64,000 nt of DNA from Saccharina japonica (lineage: Eukaryota; Sar; Phaeophyceae; Laminariales; Laminariaceae): NCBI GenBank assembly GCA_008828725.1, contig MEHQ01003752.1, positions 23,410 through 87,409 on the forward strand, given 5' to 3'. The translations under genes and the position numbers were made by a program. The notes beneath the pieces are model-generated. The model did no database searches and was not told the origin of the DNA. It worked only from the letters and a program-made list of their open reading frames with translations. Each line of letters begins with the position of its first letter. The first letter of the stretch is position 1. This document shows, in pieces, positions 22,101 through 32,209 of this stretch.

Positions 22101-22256
22101 AAGATGAGTGAAGGTCACCACGAATTTCCGCGTTTTTTTTCTTCCTTTTTTGTGTTTTTGCTGGCAGACGCGGAGGAGACTGAGACCGCCCTGAAGGAGC
22201 AGCTGCACCCCCAATGCCTCACCGAGTTCCAACCGCAAAACGCGGAAGCCGAATAG
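10107..22256 (+). CDS. Multi-pass membrane protein with seven single-exon LRRs (LRR receptor-like)
   Basis: Twelve exons join in frame to 637 codons plus stop: 10107-10292, 10719-11647, 12008-12070, 13039-13181, 15487-15558, 17600-17671, 18354-18425, 19529-19600, 19747-19818, 20508-20579, 21301-21372, 22168-22256. All introns are GT-AG except 12071-13038, which is GC-AG with donor ACAG/GCAAGT. Residues 1-62 hold a hydrophobic N-terminus and a Lys-rich linker. Residues 63-200 are Ser/Gly-rich. Residues 205-345 have about four membrane segments with D231-LITDW and EDLPQF (306-311), which recall XK/XKR-family motifs (inference). Residues 441-608 are seven 24-residue LRRs of the form GxIPxELGxLxxLxxLxLSxNxLT, each on a 72-nt phase-1/phase-1 exon. 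An acidic cap ending LKEQLHPQC and a short tail follow. The start is the ATG at 10107; in-frame ATGs at 10152/10155 are alternatives. A cell-surface or endomembrane recognition role is likely but inferred. Exon-per-LRR genes in Ectocarpus are known candidate immune receptors. Confidence 0.85.
12185..12590 (+). repeat. Dispersed repeat with ATCATACA microsatellite
   Basis: It is shared with 40850-41035 and 45415-45600: the phrases CCAACC..GGAAACATG, CCGACAACATGAGCTGGATC, (ATCATACA)n and GTCGATGATCTGACCGGTG recur in order. It lies inside the GC-AG intron of the LRR gene. Confidence 0.7.
12914..13027 (+). repeat. TCGGT/TCCGG pentanucleotide microsatellite
   Basis: About 22 units of TCGGT/CCGGT alternate just upstream of the acceptor of LRR-gene exon 4 (exon start 13039). 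Confidence 0.95.
13267..13645 (+). mobile_element. MITE-1 copy interrupted by a decayed piggyBac-like MITE
   Basis: It starts GACGCGTGCTACGATAGAGG. A CCCCTTTAGGACTGC..CTAAAAGGG block (about 13346-13450) interrupts the CTCCTTA region. The usual CATGGGATT..GAGCTCCTCAAGTG blocks follow. Confidence 0.6.
13664..13916 (-). mobile_element. MITE-1 copy, reverse
   Basis: It runs GTGCATGCTAGGATAGAGGT to ACCTCTACCGTAGCACGCGT. It shares the GGAGCGTCATACCTCACCGA variant with 16605, so the two form a subfamily. Confidence 0.75.
13973..14518 (+). mobile_element. Tyrosine-recombinase fossil in an LRR-gene intron
   Basis: A 181-codon stretch contains the C-terminal region of a tyrosine recombinase: LHTLRIGVATNLAAG (H-x-x-R at residues 129-132) followed by a GRW motif. 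DIRS/Ngaro, Crypton and virus-derived integrases cannot be separated from this piece. A GGC microsatellite lies within it (14158-14180). It appears to be an old, incomplete fragment with no recognisable element ends. Confidence 0.6.
15757..16028 (-). mobile_element. MITE-1 copy, reverse, with TTAA insertion in its end
   Basis: The end GACGCATGCTATCTTAA|GCTAGAGGTGCACC is split by the 89-bp element at 15775-15863. The other end is cut off where the forward copy at 16032 begins. Confidence 0.7.
15775..15863. mobile_element. 89-bp piggyBac-like MITE
   Basis: It is flanked by TTAA at 15771-15774 and 15864-15867. Inverted ends are CCCTTTTAGGACTGCAGTCC and its near complement (GACTCCAGTCCTATAAGGG). 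Removing one TTAA plus the insert restores the intact MITE-1 end. Confidence 0.85.
16032..16312 (+). mobile_element. MITE-1 copy
   Basis: It runs GACGCGTGCTACGATAGAGG to GCACCTCTACCGTAGCAGGC, near full length (about 280 bp). It lies in the intron before LRR exon 2. Confidence 0.8.
16605..16846 (-). mobile_element. MITE-1 copy, reverse
   Basis: It runs CTTCCTACGGTAGAGGTGCA to CCACCTCTACCGTAGCAC. It belongs to the same subfamily as 13664. Confidence 0.75.
19035..19470 (+). repeat. Degenerate ~60-bp tandem repeat in LRR intron
   Basis: The motif TTCGCAAC..GATC..CTGTG..GCAATCCAACTACTGTTT recurs about seven times between LRR exons 3 and 4. Confidence 0.65.
20733..20915 (-). mobile_element. SINE body, copy 2 (head missing)
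   Basis: It matches the body of the SINE at 7739-8085: GTAACTCAGAT..GGCCACG..AGTAGGCTC..CTCACTACGGTACGTGCCTT..TTTTTATCGCGAG. It lies in the intron before LRR exon 7. Confidence 0.65.
21426..21500 (+). pseudogene. Decayed tandem copy of the seventh LRR exon end
   Basis: The 3' end of LRR exon 7 and its donor (from 21348) are repeated 81 bp downstream: GTCGTCGCCGACAACATGCT is matched by GTCATCGCTGACAGCATGCT at 21429. Similarity continues about 50 bp into the intron (GCTGCTCAGG..TGCCGAACTG). In the copy the donor CCGGTAAG has become CCGATAAG, so it can no longer splice as an exon end. Confidence 0.75.
21566..21862 (+). mobile_element. MITE-1 copy in last LRR-gene intron
   Basis: It runs GACGCTTGCTAGGATAGAGG to CACCTCTACCTTAAGATGGCATGCGT, the end variant that carries a TTAA. 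Confidence 0.75.
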
Positions 22257-22612
22257 CTCACTACCAGGCAGGTAAAATATATACTGGTAGACATTTAAAG
22301 GGCTTGCTTGCAACATAAATAACAAAAACGAAAACCTGTGCTACTGCAAAAAAAAGGCTACGAAACCCTCAGCATTGCGCAGCAAATATTTTGCTAAATG
22401 TACGTTACAAAAAAAACAAACATTGCGCGGAAACTAAATACCACCTGGAATACATACATCGTATAGACAATTTGTCTCCGTGCGTCTTCACGAGGGCACG
22501 GCCATATTCGGGCAAGGGGGGGATGCGTATAAGCCTTCGCTGCTAGCAGTGGCGGTGCACCCGGGCATTCCAATGCCCCGAAATCACATAGCGACCAGAG
22601 ATAAGCGCGGTG

Positions 22613-22920
22613 GGGGACGCATGCTGCAGTCGAGGTGCGTCTCTCCCCTATTTTGGTTCTAAGATTGGTTGGTCACTTCGAGGGCTCTATATACCTCACA
22701 CTCATTAACCTTTTTTTTTTTTCTTTTATGAAACGGTGCTATTAATTATAGTGCTATTATACATACGTGTACCCGATGACTAGCTAGTCCCATGGCCTAA
22801 GTATACAGCCAAAACATATTGCAACAACACCGATTTTGGCTGAATTAATACATGGCCATTCAGAAACTGTTTCAGCCAAAAAAAAGGTATACCTTCACCT
22901 CTCTATCGTAGCGCGCGTTC
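22613..22920 (-). mobile_element. MITE-1 copy, reverse
   Basis: It starts GGACGCATGCTGCAGTCGAGG. The interior CAGAAACTGTTTCAGCC is followed by CACCTCTCTATCGTAGCGCG. Confidence 0.7.
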
Positions 22921-23149
22921 AGGCGTGGCGTGAGGAGCTCTTGCGGTCCACTGACTGTGACAGTGGCGGAGGTAACAGCGCTTGCCACAAGGTAGAGGCA
23001 AACCGTGATTTTCCTGAGGCTTCTCGCTTAACAACCATTCAGAACTGAAAATATATTATTTCACACTACTACAGTAACTCCAAGTAGTTTGTCCCCAAAA
23101 TACGTGGGACCAGTTCTGAAGGGGCTAAGGAGCTCTGTAGCCTGCACCC

Positions 23150-23171
23150 CCCGCCCCCCGCCCCCCCCCCC

Positions 23172-23210
<39 letters not shown>

Positions 23211-23236
23211 ACCTCCCCCCGCCCCCCCCCCCCCCG
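23150..23236. repeat. Poly-C tract
   Basis: Nearly pure C runs for about 85 bp (GGGGG on the other strand). A shorter one is at 17552-17572. Frames of poly-Pro or poly-Gly across them are artefacts. Confidence 0.95.
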
Positions 23237-23989
23237 AAAATATTTTTTGGAGGAAACCAAAACGTGCTCCCCGATCTGGACAACCCGAGAGCCTGACTGT
23301 ACAAAAAAATGGAAAATATTGTAACGCAAAGCAAGACTGATTCATTACCGGCGAATTTGGGCGGAGGAGGCCGATCAGTCAGAAATTATTTCAGCCAAAA
23401 ATTGTCACTGGGACTACCTCTATCGTTGCACGCGGCTAAAGACATTCAGCGGGACAGCCACGGCGGGGGTAGCCTCGCTTTATTTTCTTCGAGGTTCCTC
23501 GATATAGAGGAGCTCTTGATAGTTTTCCCCAGAGGCGTGTTACGGTAGGGGGGCGCACACCTCATTGTTTCGCCCAGAAACGGACTCTCGCGAAATCTGG
23601 ACAGGCGCAACGGATAATACTGCCTAAAAACAATAATGGCATTCCGAAGGTATCGGGCTAATGAAATATGACTGGGTGAGACACAGAGTATCTATCCCCT
23701 TGCAGACATTATAACCAGTTTCAATAATAGTTTGACCCAAACAACGGTACTACAGCAGTACCCCTCTCCCTATGGTAGCACAAGGGGTAAGTACATATAT
23801 CTAACGTCCTCCCCTCGTCTATTGTACCGCGCCCTGTGCAGCAGAATAAGGAGATCCTCGGAACTTGAGGGGTTTTCCCACTACTTCCAAGAAGCTCGAG
23901 GTGGGTTTGTTGAAGCCCAAGCCGAGCTATCTACATATTTTATGAGGACTCCCTGTTCCACTTCGCCAGTGGAAAGTGTGTGCCTAGCG

Positions 23990-24560
23990 AAACGTCAATG
24001 AAGCTCGATCACAAGCTTCAAGTCGGGGTACTCTATACATACATACATACGTGTTGCGTGTGCCCTTATGGCGTATCTCGCCAAGATGGAAAACGTGCCA
24101 AGAACCAACCCCAAGCTCGGTCACAAGCTCAAGGCCGGTTGGCTCTATATAGTATGCTGCGTGTGCGGACCTTGGTACCTCGGTCATGGAAAAAACGTGC
24201 AGAAAATCGCAAGCTTCAACGACAGGTACTCTCCGTGTTGCTATTGGATTATCGCATCCCGCCAATGGCAAAAAAGGCGATCCTAGAATCTCAAGCTCGA
24301 CCACAAAATTCAAGGCCAGCTCTCTACGTGGTCCTGTGCGGTGACCTTGGTACCTCGCCCATGAGAAAACGTAACGGAATCGTGAGGTCAATTACAAGGT
24401 CAAAACACGCCAGGCTCTCTCTACGTGCTGAGTGCGGACTCCTATGAGCCTCACCACTGATAAATGAGCCGAGAAGTATTGACCTCGCTCAAAATTGCCA
24501 AGCCGGGTGTCTACGGGCGGCTTGTGGATTTGGGCACCTCACCGATGGATGGTGGTGCGA
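23990..24560 (+). repeat. ~100-bp degenerate tandem repeat, about five units
   Basis: Units share AAGCTCG.TCACAAGCTCAAGGCCGG, CTCTATA, GCGTGTGCGGACCTTGGTAC and CTCGCCCATGGAAAACGTG. Divergence increases to the right. Both strands are open by chance. Confidence 0.65.
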
Positions 24561-25529
24561 CAGGAATGCACGAGCAGCGAGGGGGTCACCCGAAATACTG
24601 GCGTGGTGGCGGCGGACGTCTGCTGAAAGGCCTACACCGAGTGCTTTCGTAGGAAAGCAGGAGACAAAGTGCGGGACGATCTGACTCTGGGCGCACAATT
24701 GGATTTTTTACTGCAGGGTATGCAGTAGTACTGCCGCAGCATTTGCAGCAGAATTAGCAACACACGTATGTGCTTCTTTGCCAAAGGCCCCTCCCCCCGG
24801 TGTATGTCCTCAGATAGAGCGTCAGGGGCCGAGCGAGGTCCGCAGGTTGCCGTTCGCGGTATCGCGATTGACTAACCCGTCGTTTACGTACGGTATATAT
24901 GAGCAGGTGGAGACTGTGCTTTACTACCTGCAGAAATAACAGTTTGCATTGCATTAGTAAGAGACGACTGCGTTGATAGCTGCGCGATGACGGCTTTGCA
25001 GTGCATCAGTACAGGGCGCCTCTTTTAATAGCTTCAGTAATGAATATACAGTGCAGCAGCAGCAGCAGCAGTAGGAGGAGCCCGCTATAATGCGACGGTA
25101 GCAGCGATAGCGATGGTTTCGAGCAGAAGATTTGACGAGAGGTTTCTACAGAAGTTGCATGTTTCTCCCCAGCCTCAAGGAATTGTACTCTCGTCGTCGA
25201 ATGAGCGCTTCCCCCTTCGTTGATACCCCCCCCATGCAAAGGGCAGCAATACGGGCCTATCTATCTATTTCCTCTATTTACATGTGGTTTATTGAAGCAT
25301 GATGATCAAATCATCGGTAGGTATCCATATTAATTGGTACGTACCTGGTAGTATTTACGACGTATTCGATTATTGTTTCTTAAGGTCACTACTGTGTTCC
25401 CTATCGTTTGTTGGGTATGGCGACGAACATATATATCGGGGTTTATACTCTGTAGTTTGGCGTTTTGGTTTACATCCTGCATGAAAATACCCCCCTTACA
25501 GCAATGTCGTGCTGGAGCCCACTGACGTG

Positions 25530-25965
25530 GTGAGACGTGCTTGCGATAGAGGTAGCACTTTTTTTGTCAACGTATGTATGTCTGATTGGCTGAGCCCCTT
25601 ACGCACAATACCGTTGGAATACCACAAGAGCAGTAGTAGTAGTGCTTTAACGTCGTACGATATTTTTCGTGAAATACCTACTGCAGTAAACGTAGACGTT
25701 GGGACTGTTCAACGGGTTGCACGCTTTGAACTTTCTCTAAAATAGTTTTTTGGGTGACGTTACTACTAGTTTAGAGCTCTCCTCACGTGGGTGGGGTACC
25801 CTGACAAACTTTAGGCGCTACCCCTAGAAGGCAAAAGGGGGGTATATAGATCCTATACTACAGTAGAATCAAGCGAAAAACAGGGGGTATATATACCCTA
25901 TACTATAATCAAGTGAAGAGCCTCAGAAAATGTAGGCGTTTCTCCTACCGTAGCTCGCGCCTACT
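25530..25965 (+). mobile_element. MITE-1-like copy, diverged
   Basis: It runs GACGTGCTTGCGATAGAGGTAGC to TCCTACCGTAGCTCGCGCC, with an internal duplication of GGGGGTATATAxxxCCTATACTA at 25836 and 25884. Confidence 0.5.
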
Positions 25966-26414
25966 CCAGTCAGCGCTCGCTTATGGTAGGCCTCCCCTGG
26001 TGTTCCATTTGGTCGAATGGTGATCTTGCAATATACACCAGTGGTCACTCTATGGTGCCGGTTTGAGCAGGGCCGGCTGCCCGCTAGTGCCGGTTGCCTG
26101 CTATAGTGCCTGCTATAGTGCCTGTGAAGTCGCCTGGCACAGATGGGAGCAACCAACCGGTGTGATAGTTCGCGGGGTAGTGCCGGTTGCCGCTATACAT
26201 AGCGCCGGTAGTGTTGGCTGGCGCTTACCGGCATTATAGAGGCGCCCGTACTCTACCCGCTATGGGCCTCGCTAGGGGTAAGCGATCCTTGCGTGAATGG
26301 CTGGGATGTTTCGTTTTCGTATCGCTTAGGGGTTGCGTTTGTTGGGCGGCGTGGGATATTCGGCGGGATTTATGATTGCGGTACACCCTCGCTAGTATAT
26401 CAGCAGTGGGGGTA

Positions 26415-27490
26415 GGGTATTCCTGCCAGAATGGCGGATATGCATATCCTATGTCGCCTTGTGCTTGAGCGACATACATACGCATCAGACGAGGGTTTCC
26501 ACAGTGAAGTTTGCTTTTTGCCCCAGGGCTTTCCGTTTGCGGATCAACGTACGGTTCCGGCATTGTTGTGCCCATGCACCTACTACTACTGGTGTGTGAC
26601 AGGTGGTACCCACTTGATGTAAGTCGAGGTTTGAGATCGTAAGAGATTATTGTCTAGATGGCTGATATGTTCCCTCTGTCGTCTCGTGCTTGGGCGACTC
26701 TACCAAAGTAGCAAAGTAGCGGGGTTTCTACTCTGTAGTATGGCGTATACGTATACATCCTCGCGAGTGTGCGTCGATATAGCATTTACAGCAGTAGTAC
26801 TGGTGTGCCAAGGCACCTACTTCATAAGGCAGCGGTTCTTCCCCATTTGAAGGGTATGCATGCTTAGCTCGTAGGATGTTCCTACTTGAGAACGGCTGAG
26901 ATGTCTTGCCCTATCGCGTCGTGTTTGGGCGCTATATAAACGTGGTGGGGTTTATATATTCGTAGTTAGCATTTATGTGCACCGTTTTAGATCGTAAGGT
27001 ATTCCTGCTTGAAAATGGCTGATATTTATATCCTACCGCCTAGTGTTTGGGCGGTAGTGACATGTTTGGGGGGGGTCGATATTCGTAGTTGGCGTACCCT
27101 TTATTGATCGTAACGTGTTCCTGCTTAAAAATGGCTAATATGTATTTCCTACCGCCTAGTGTTTGGGCGTTAGACACACATTTATTTGGGAGGTTTCTAT
27201 ACTCCCTTGTTGGCGTTTTTTGTACACCCATAAGCAGGGTGTGCGTTTATCTGCACTGTCACTCTAGTACGTGCCTCAAGGTGCCCTCGTGCGATAGTTT
27301 TCGTGGTAGTGTTGGGGCAGTAGTAGATGCATATTTGGGGAGGTTCTATATTCTTAGTCAGCGTTTGGCGTGCCCTTGATAGATCGCAACGTATTTCTGC
27401 TTGAAAATGGCTCATATAATATGTATTTCCTACCGCCTAGTGTTTGGGCGGTAGGCCCATATTTGGGGGGGGTCTATACTCTCTTGTTGG
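26415..27490 (+). repeat. Irregular repeat with a conserved hairpin
   Basis: Six units carry TTCCTGCTTGAAAATGGCTG followed by a hairpin with a GTGYTTG loop: 26450-26476, 26678-26698, 26911-26936, 27033-27057, 27149-27173, 27430-27454. Stems differ (TATGTCGC/GCGACATA; CTACCGCC/GGCGGTAG) but mostly pair. Related pieces occur at 25380-25450 and 28045-28140. No coding was seen. Confidence 0.7.
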
Positions 27491-28532
27491 CGTGTTTGGC
27501 ACACCCATAAACAGGTTGTGCGTTAATCTGCGTTGTCATTCGAGTGCGTGCCTCAAGGTACTCTCGCGCAAATGTGTTCGTACTATTTAATAGTCCACTG
27601 GGTAAAGTGAGGGATGCTTCCCTTTTTCCACTGCAAACGCTGCAACACACCTCCGGCGTATCATCGGTTTTTTCGTCGCCATCTAAGATATTTCAGGGCA
27701 GAAATATTCTTGATCTGTGTGGTCCAGCTCATCATCATGGTGTCGGGTGTAGGCTGCGCAACCTGAATGATCTATGGGACACGCTTTCTATGTTGCTGAT
27801 ATGTACGGTCTAGCTCATTTCGAGGGCCGAGTACCCGCATGATGCTCTAGGACATGTGTTATACAGGTCCAGGACTATTTATCATGCAGGCAAGCAAGGA
27901 TTTAGATTATGTACAGGGGGTCGTGATCTAGCTCACGTGAGACACAGTACCAGCAGCGTGGACCGGTCTTGACTACCTTCACGTTTGATCGGTCATGACA
28001 GCAGGATATGATATCATCGGCCGCAATTTTAGTAGATTCATTTTAGGGGAATTCCTGCTGGAATGGCAGACATGTTCCCGATATTTCTCCTTGTTGTGTG
28101 CATGGGCGGCACCATACATGTCGGGGGGGGGTTATACTCTGCAGTCTGATGCTTGTCCACAGGTACACATCCACGAACACATACGCTATGAGGGCGCGTG
28201 AAGAGATCACTTATTTTGATTGTATTCGCCCTTCAGGGTCGTTGTGATCGACATATCGGCATACATACAATATACATATAATACGTGTTTGCTGTTTCGC
28301 CTTATCGTAGGCCTCGGGAGCGGAAAACCACTGTCTGGACGCAGTGACGATTGCAGCATCCAACACACAAAGCGGCCCTGGATAACTGGTACGGTAGGGG
28401 ATATATTTTATGTATGTGTGTGTCTCTGAGCTGTGTCACTCCTGTACGGAGCGACAGGACACTCGCGCAACTTGGCCATGTAATTTACTCGCTGTTGTTG
28501 CCGGGCGGGTTTACCACACTATGTGTGTGTTT

Positions 28533-29140
28533 TTATTTACTTCCATGAAATAAAAATATGCTTTCATGAAAGTAAAAAGTAAATTCACTTCCATGAAAGT
28601 TTGTTTTTTTTCATGGAAGTTTAATTTTACTTCCATGTAGTAGGTAAAAACTTTCATGGATGTTAATTGACTCATGTGGAAACTTTCATGAAATGAGGCA
28701 AACCGTATGTAATTCCATGGAAGTAAAACCACTTCTTCTATGGCTCCGTGGAAGTTTCCATTTGAAGAGGGCCTTCGGCCACTAGACATGCCTAGTGTGG
28801 TTCCGTGCTGCGCGCTGCACGGTATATGTTATACCATTTGTAATTGGTCCACGTTTTGGTAATCGGGATGGGCCCAATTTGGGTGGGACGATGTACCATT
28901 TGAGAGAAGGGGGTGAATCCATACCCTCGCTTCCATATTTCACTTCCATGGAAGTAAATATGTAATTTACTCCCAGATTAATCACATGGAAGTAAGAACA
29001 CTTCCATTGAGGAAGTAAGCACACTTCCATTGATTTTACTTCCGTGAAAATACACAAACTTCCTTGGAAGTAATTTTTGCTTCCACTTGAAAGTAAAAAA
29101 TAATCGTGGAAACTATCATGGAACACTCAAAAGTAAAATT
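28533..29140. mobile_element. Element with subterminal ACTTCCATGGAAGT arrays
   Basis: Two clusters of the palindromic motif ACTTCCATGGAAGT (28533-28760 and 28930-29140, about 10 each with flanking T/A) enclose a unique core of about 170 bp. This layout is typical of nonautonomous DNA transposons with subterminal transposase sites. No TIR was clear. Confidence 0.5.
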
Positions 29141-29149
29141 AATTGGGAG

Positions 29150-29990
29150 ATCGCGCCGCACTCACGTCCTAGACGCTACAGTACATATGTATCGTATATA
29201 TCGAAGTCGCCAACGTTTTCGAGTCGCCATATATGTGCCTGGTTAGCGTAGAGCGGGGCGGGGAGTCAATAGGTCAAGCTGGGGTCTCCTCCAAAGTTTG
29301 CTGTGGAGAGAACGATGAGTGCTCTTTGAGGTGCACGCCATTATCCTCGACGGTAGATAAATGTGTACTATCTAGAATGACCGGTTGTCCCGTGGCAATC
29401 ACAGTGCACATTCATCTCGTCAAAAATACAAATTGTTGGTCTGCATTTGTACTCACGAGTGTACACACTAAGTAAAAACTATAATTTCAGAAACTATGTG
29501 TTACGCAGCCCATTTGCCTCTTGAATGAGGAAGTGTTGTACTTTCCCTTGTCGTGTGCCTGATGGGCGCATTTTGTTTTGTTCAAGTCCGGGAAAATGGC
29601 AACCAAGCCAGCAGAGGGAGTTTCATAACAGATATCGTGTGTTCCAACGTAAAGTCGTTACCCAATCAATTGAATCCAGTTTGGCACAAAAAGATGGCGT
29701 CATATTTAGTCCGAATCACTCAGAGAGCCTGTATGCCACAGACGATCACTCCGTCCAAGCCTAATTCTCCTGCGAGAAAAGGATAATAGACATAGGAAAA
29801 GTACAGACCTTCCCACCCACCCACCCAGGCCTAGTGTTTTTGCCCGGTCATTTCAATTCCTGGGATGAGCGCCGCGCTGAGAGCGCGCACTCAGCGCGGA
29901 GTTTATCCACCTGTTTCGGAGCAGGATGCGTCATCCAATCCAATATATACATTGAACGATCGCTGGCAGCGTAAAATAGTACTGTAGGAA
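29150..29990. other. No gene recognised
   Basis: Short frames only. 29850-29990 (GCTGAGAGCGCGCACTCAGCGCGG..CCAATCCAATA) is shared with 40195-40320, an insert inside a MITE-1 copy. Confidence 0.5.
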
Positions 29991-30696
29991 AATAAAAGTG
30001 CTATCCTATCATCATATCCGATCAGCCCGATGAACAACCAATCTCATGGCCTGAGAATATTTATTTGCAAACAGATTTATATGCAACACAAAGAATGAAA
30101 TACAATGAAATACAATGAAATACAATGTACAATGGATGACGACTTTTTGGGTTAAGGATCCCTCTCCATCATTCAGAAACCGTTTCAGCCGAAAAGGGTG
30201 CTTAGTTATGTCGTAGCACGCACATGGCTACGAGCGTTCCATAGACGATACCGCGGGCGATGGCGGATGCCGCCGCCTGCCGCAACCAAATCGACCAACT
30301 CAAACCCGCGCACAACTGCGTTTTTAATCTATTGTACGCGTACACCAGAAACAAACGTTGAACCCCCCAAAGAGAGCCTATAGTTCGAACCGAACCCTCT
30401 CTCACTAAGTTCGAGAGCAATGCCTTTTAGGGGTGTCGCCTTATTTTCTGAGCTCCTCAATACATTAAGGAGCTCAATATGTCACCCAGAAGCATGATCC
30501 CCAAAGGAATTTGCTAGCACCAAACCAAGATGTTTCACATGCGCTTATACAGTAGTTCTAAAACAAGTATCATAGTACACTATGCGCTACAACTGCTGTA
30601 GTCGTGGTTCTAAAAGAAGAACTAATAGTAACAGTATATTGCTAAACCGGTAGCTGCTCACTTGAGGATATCCACCGGTCCCAGTGACAAAATATC

Positions 30697-31080
30697 GCCT
30701 CAGAAGGCAAAAACTAACTGACACTATTGCCTCAGAAGGCAAAAACTGACTGCAACTATTGCCTCAGAAGGCAAAAACTAACTGACACTATTGCCTCAGA
30801 AGACAAAAACTGACTGCAACTATTGCCTCAGAAGGCAAAAACTAACTGCAACTATTGCCTCAGAAGGCAAAAACTGACTGCAACTATTGCCTCAGAAGGC
30901 AAAAACTAACTGCAACTATTGCCTCAGGAGGCAAAAACTGACTGCAACTATTGCCTCAGAAGGCAAAAACTAACTGCAACTATTGCCTCAGGAGGCAAAC
31001 AATAACTGCAACTATTACCTCAAAAGGCAAAACCTACTTGAAAATATCGCCGTTGAAGGCAAAAACTAATCGCAACCCCT
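30697..31080 (+). repeat. 32-bp minisatellite, 12 units in exact register
   Basis: Unit starts fall at 30697 and every 32 bp to 31049. Each begins GCCTCAGAAGGC, a 4-bp-stem hairpin, then AAAAACTRACTGCAACTATT. The unit resembles the CCTCAGAAGGCAGAAAA block of MITE-1. Confidence 0.9.
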
Positions 31081-31134
31081 ACACATAGCGTGGGATGAGC
31101 CGTTGTTTGGGATGATCATATAAACCCAAACCCC

Positions 31135-31412
31135 GACGCATGCTACGGTAGAGGTGTAACATGCTCTTTTCCTCAGGGTCCTCACTCGAGGAGCTCTCTC
31201 TAGCAAACCCTATAAGTCATTTTGGAGGTAAATTAAAGGTGCTACGTACCCGATCAGGCCCGATGAATATTCAATCACATGACCCAAAATTCTACAACGA
31301 AACAGATTGCAACACACACAAATAACGAAATGCCGACGATTATGGGCTAAGGACCCCCCCCCCCCCGTCATTCAGAAAAAAAAGCCAAAAAAGTGCTACC
31401 TCTATCGCAGCA
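31135..31412 (-). mobile_element. MITE-1 copy, reverse
   Basis: It runs CGACGCATGCTACGGTAGAGG to CTACCTCTATCGCAGCACGC, close to full length, 50 bp from the exon at 31469. Confidence 0.8.
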
Positions 31413-31468
31413 CGCCTCCCGCTATAAGAAACTCCTTACTCACGTGTGGAACTCACGTTATTTATTAG

Positions 31469-32209
31469 TTACATGGGCGATACCCCAGATGATGCGGGAC
31501 GACGCCTGCCACGCATCTCTTTCGACGACGCCAATCTGAAAGTCCGATTTTGTTGGGGTGCCTCCCCCGCCGCCCCCGGCCCACCTTCGCTCGGACATAA
31601 CGCCTCCCCACTTCCGTTGGAACCCCGGCTCAGCGCCCCTCGCAATGTGGGGTTCGATGGCGGCAATCTGCCGATCCTAGCTGGCCCTCGCCGGACACTC
31701 CCCCCGTCACTACTAGTAGCCCGGCTAGTACCTATTATCCCGCCCTGGGGAGTTCGATAATCGTCGGAGGCTTTTACTTCCATCCACGTTGCCGGGGTAA
31801 CCGTCCGCATCTCTAGATCGCTGAATTGGTCCAACCCGCGCGACCTGTCCGACCTGTTAACGCCAGCGCTAGGGCTAGCGCGGCCGAACTCTCCCCACGG
31901 GAACATCATCGACGCGCGCTCCGTGCTAGCAGTGCTGCTGCTACTGCGGCCGGCACGCAGTCTCTCCCTCGTCCCGAAGCTTGCCGTCGACAGCCGCACT
32001 CCGCATGCGGCGCAAAGCGAGCGATCGCCATCACCACCACCACCGGTGCCAGCACCGCTACCACCACCGTCGCTAAAATCGGTGGCGGCAGCAGCAAATT
32101 CGGAACCGGTGGCCTCCTGCGCCGAGCGCGAGGAGACCATCCTCGCCACAAAGCTAGTAGAAGCTACTGTCGCGTAGAATATAAGCCCCGCCAACACGGC
32201 GACGACCAC
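31469..32209 (-). CDS. Exon with one membrane helix and Ser/Gly-rich tail (3' end of a gene)
   Basis: A 246-codon open frame runs to TAA at 31469-31471. It begins right after a good acceptor (branch-like TAACCTAAT, then CCGGCCAG) in phase 0. No ATG precedes it in frame before a stop, so it is probably a last exon. The first 18 residues, VVVAVLAGLIFYATVAST, form a membrane helix. The rest is rich in Ser, Gly, Arg and Pro with a Gly run near residues 50-60, and looks like a cytoplasmic tail. It is GC-rich in an AT-richer setting, as are the other exons here. The same strand and downstream position suggest it could end the PLAT-like gene at 36-42.6 kb, but that gene's last visible exon leaves in phase 1, so at least one bridging exon would be needed. 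I do not recognise a family for the tail. Confidence 0.5.
   Translation of the reverse strand: MVVAVLAGLIFYATVASTSFVARMVSSRSAQEATGSEFAAAATDFSDGGGSGAGTGGGGDGDRSLCAACGVRLSTASFGTRERLRAGRSSSSTASTERASMMFPWGEFGRASPSAGVNRSDRSRGLDQFSDLEMRTVTPATWMEVKASDDYRTPQGGIIGTSRATSSDGGSVRRGPARIGRLPPSNPTLRGALSRGSNGSGEALCPSEGGPGAAGEAPQQNRTFRLASSKEMRGRRRPASSGVSPM

Noticed and set aside
30697-31080. CRISPR-like 32-bp repeats
   Set aside because: The entire unit is conserved without variable spacers, so it is a minisatellite.
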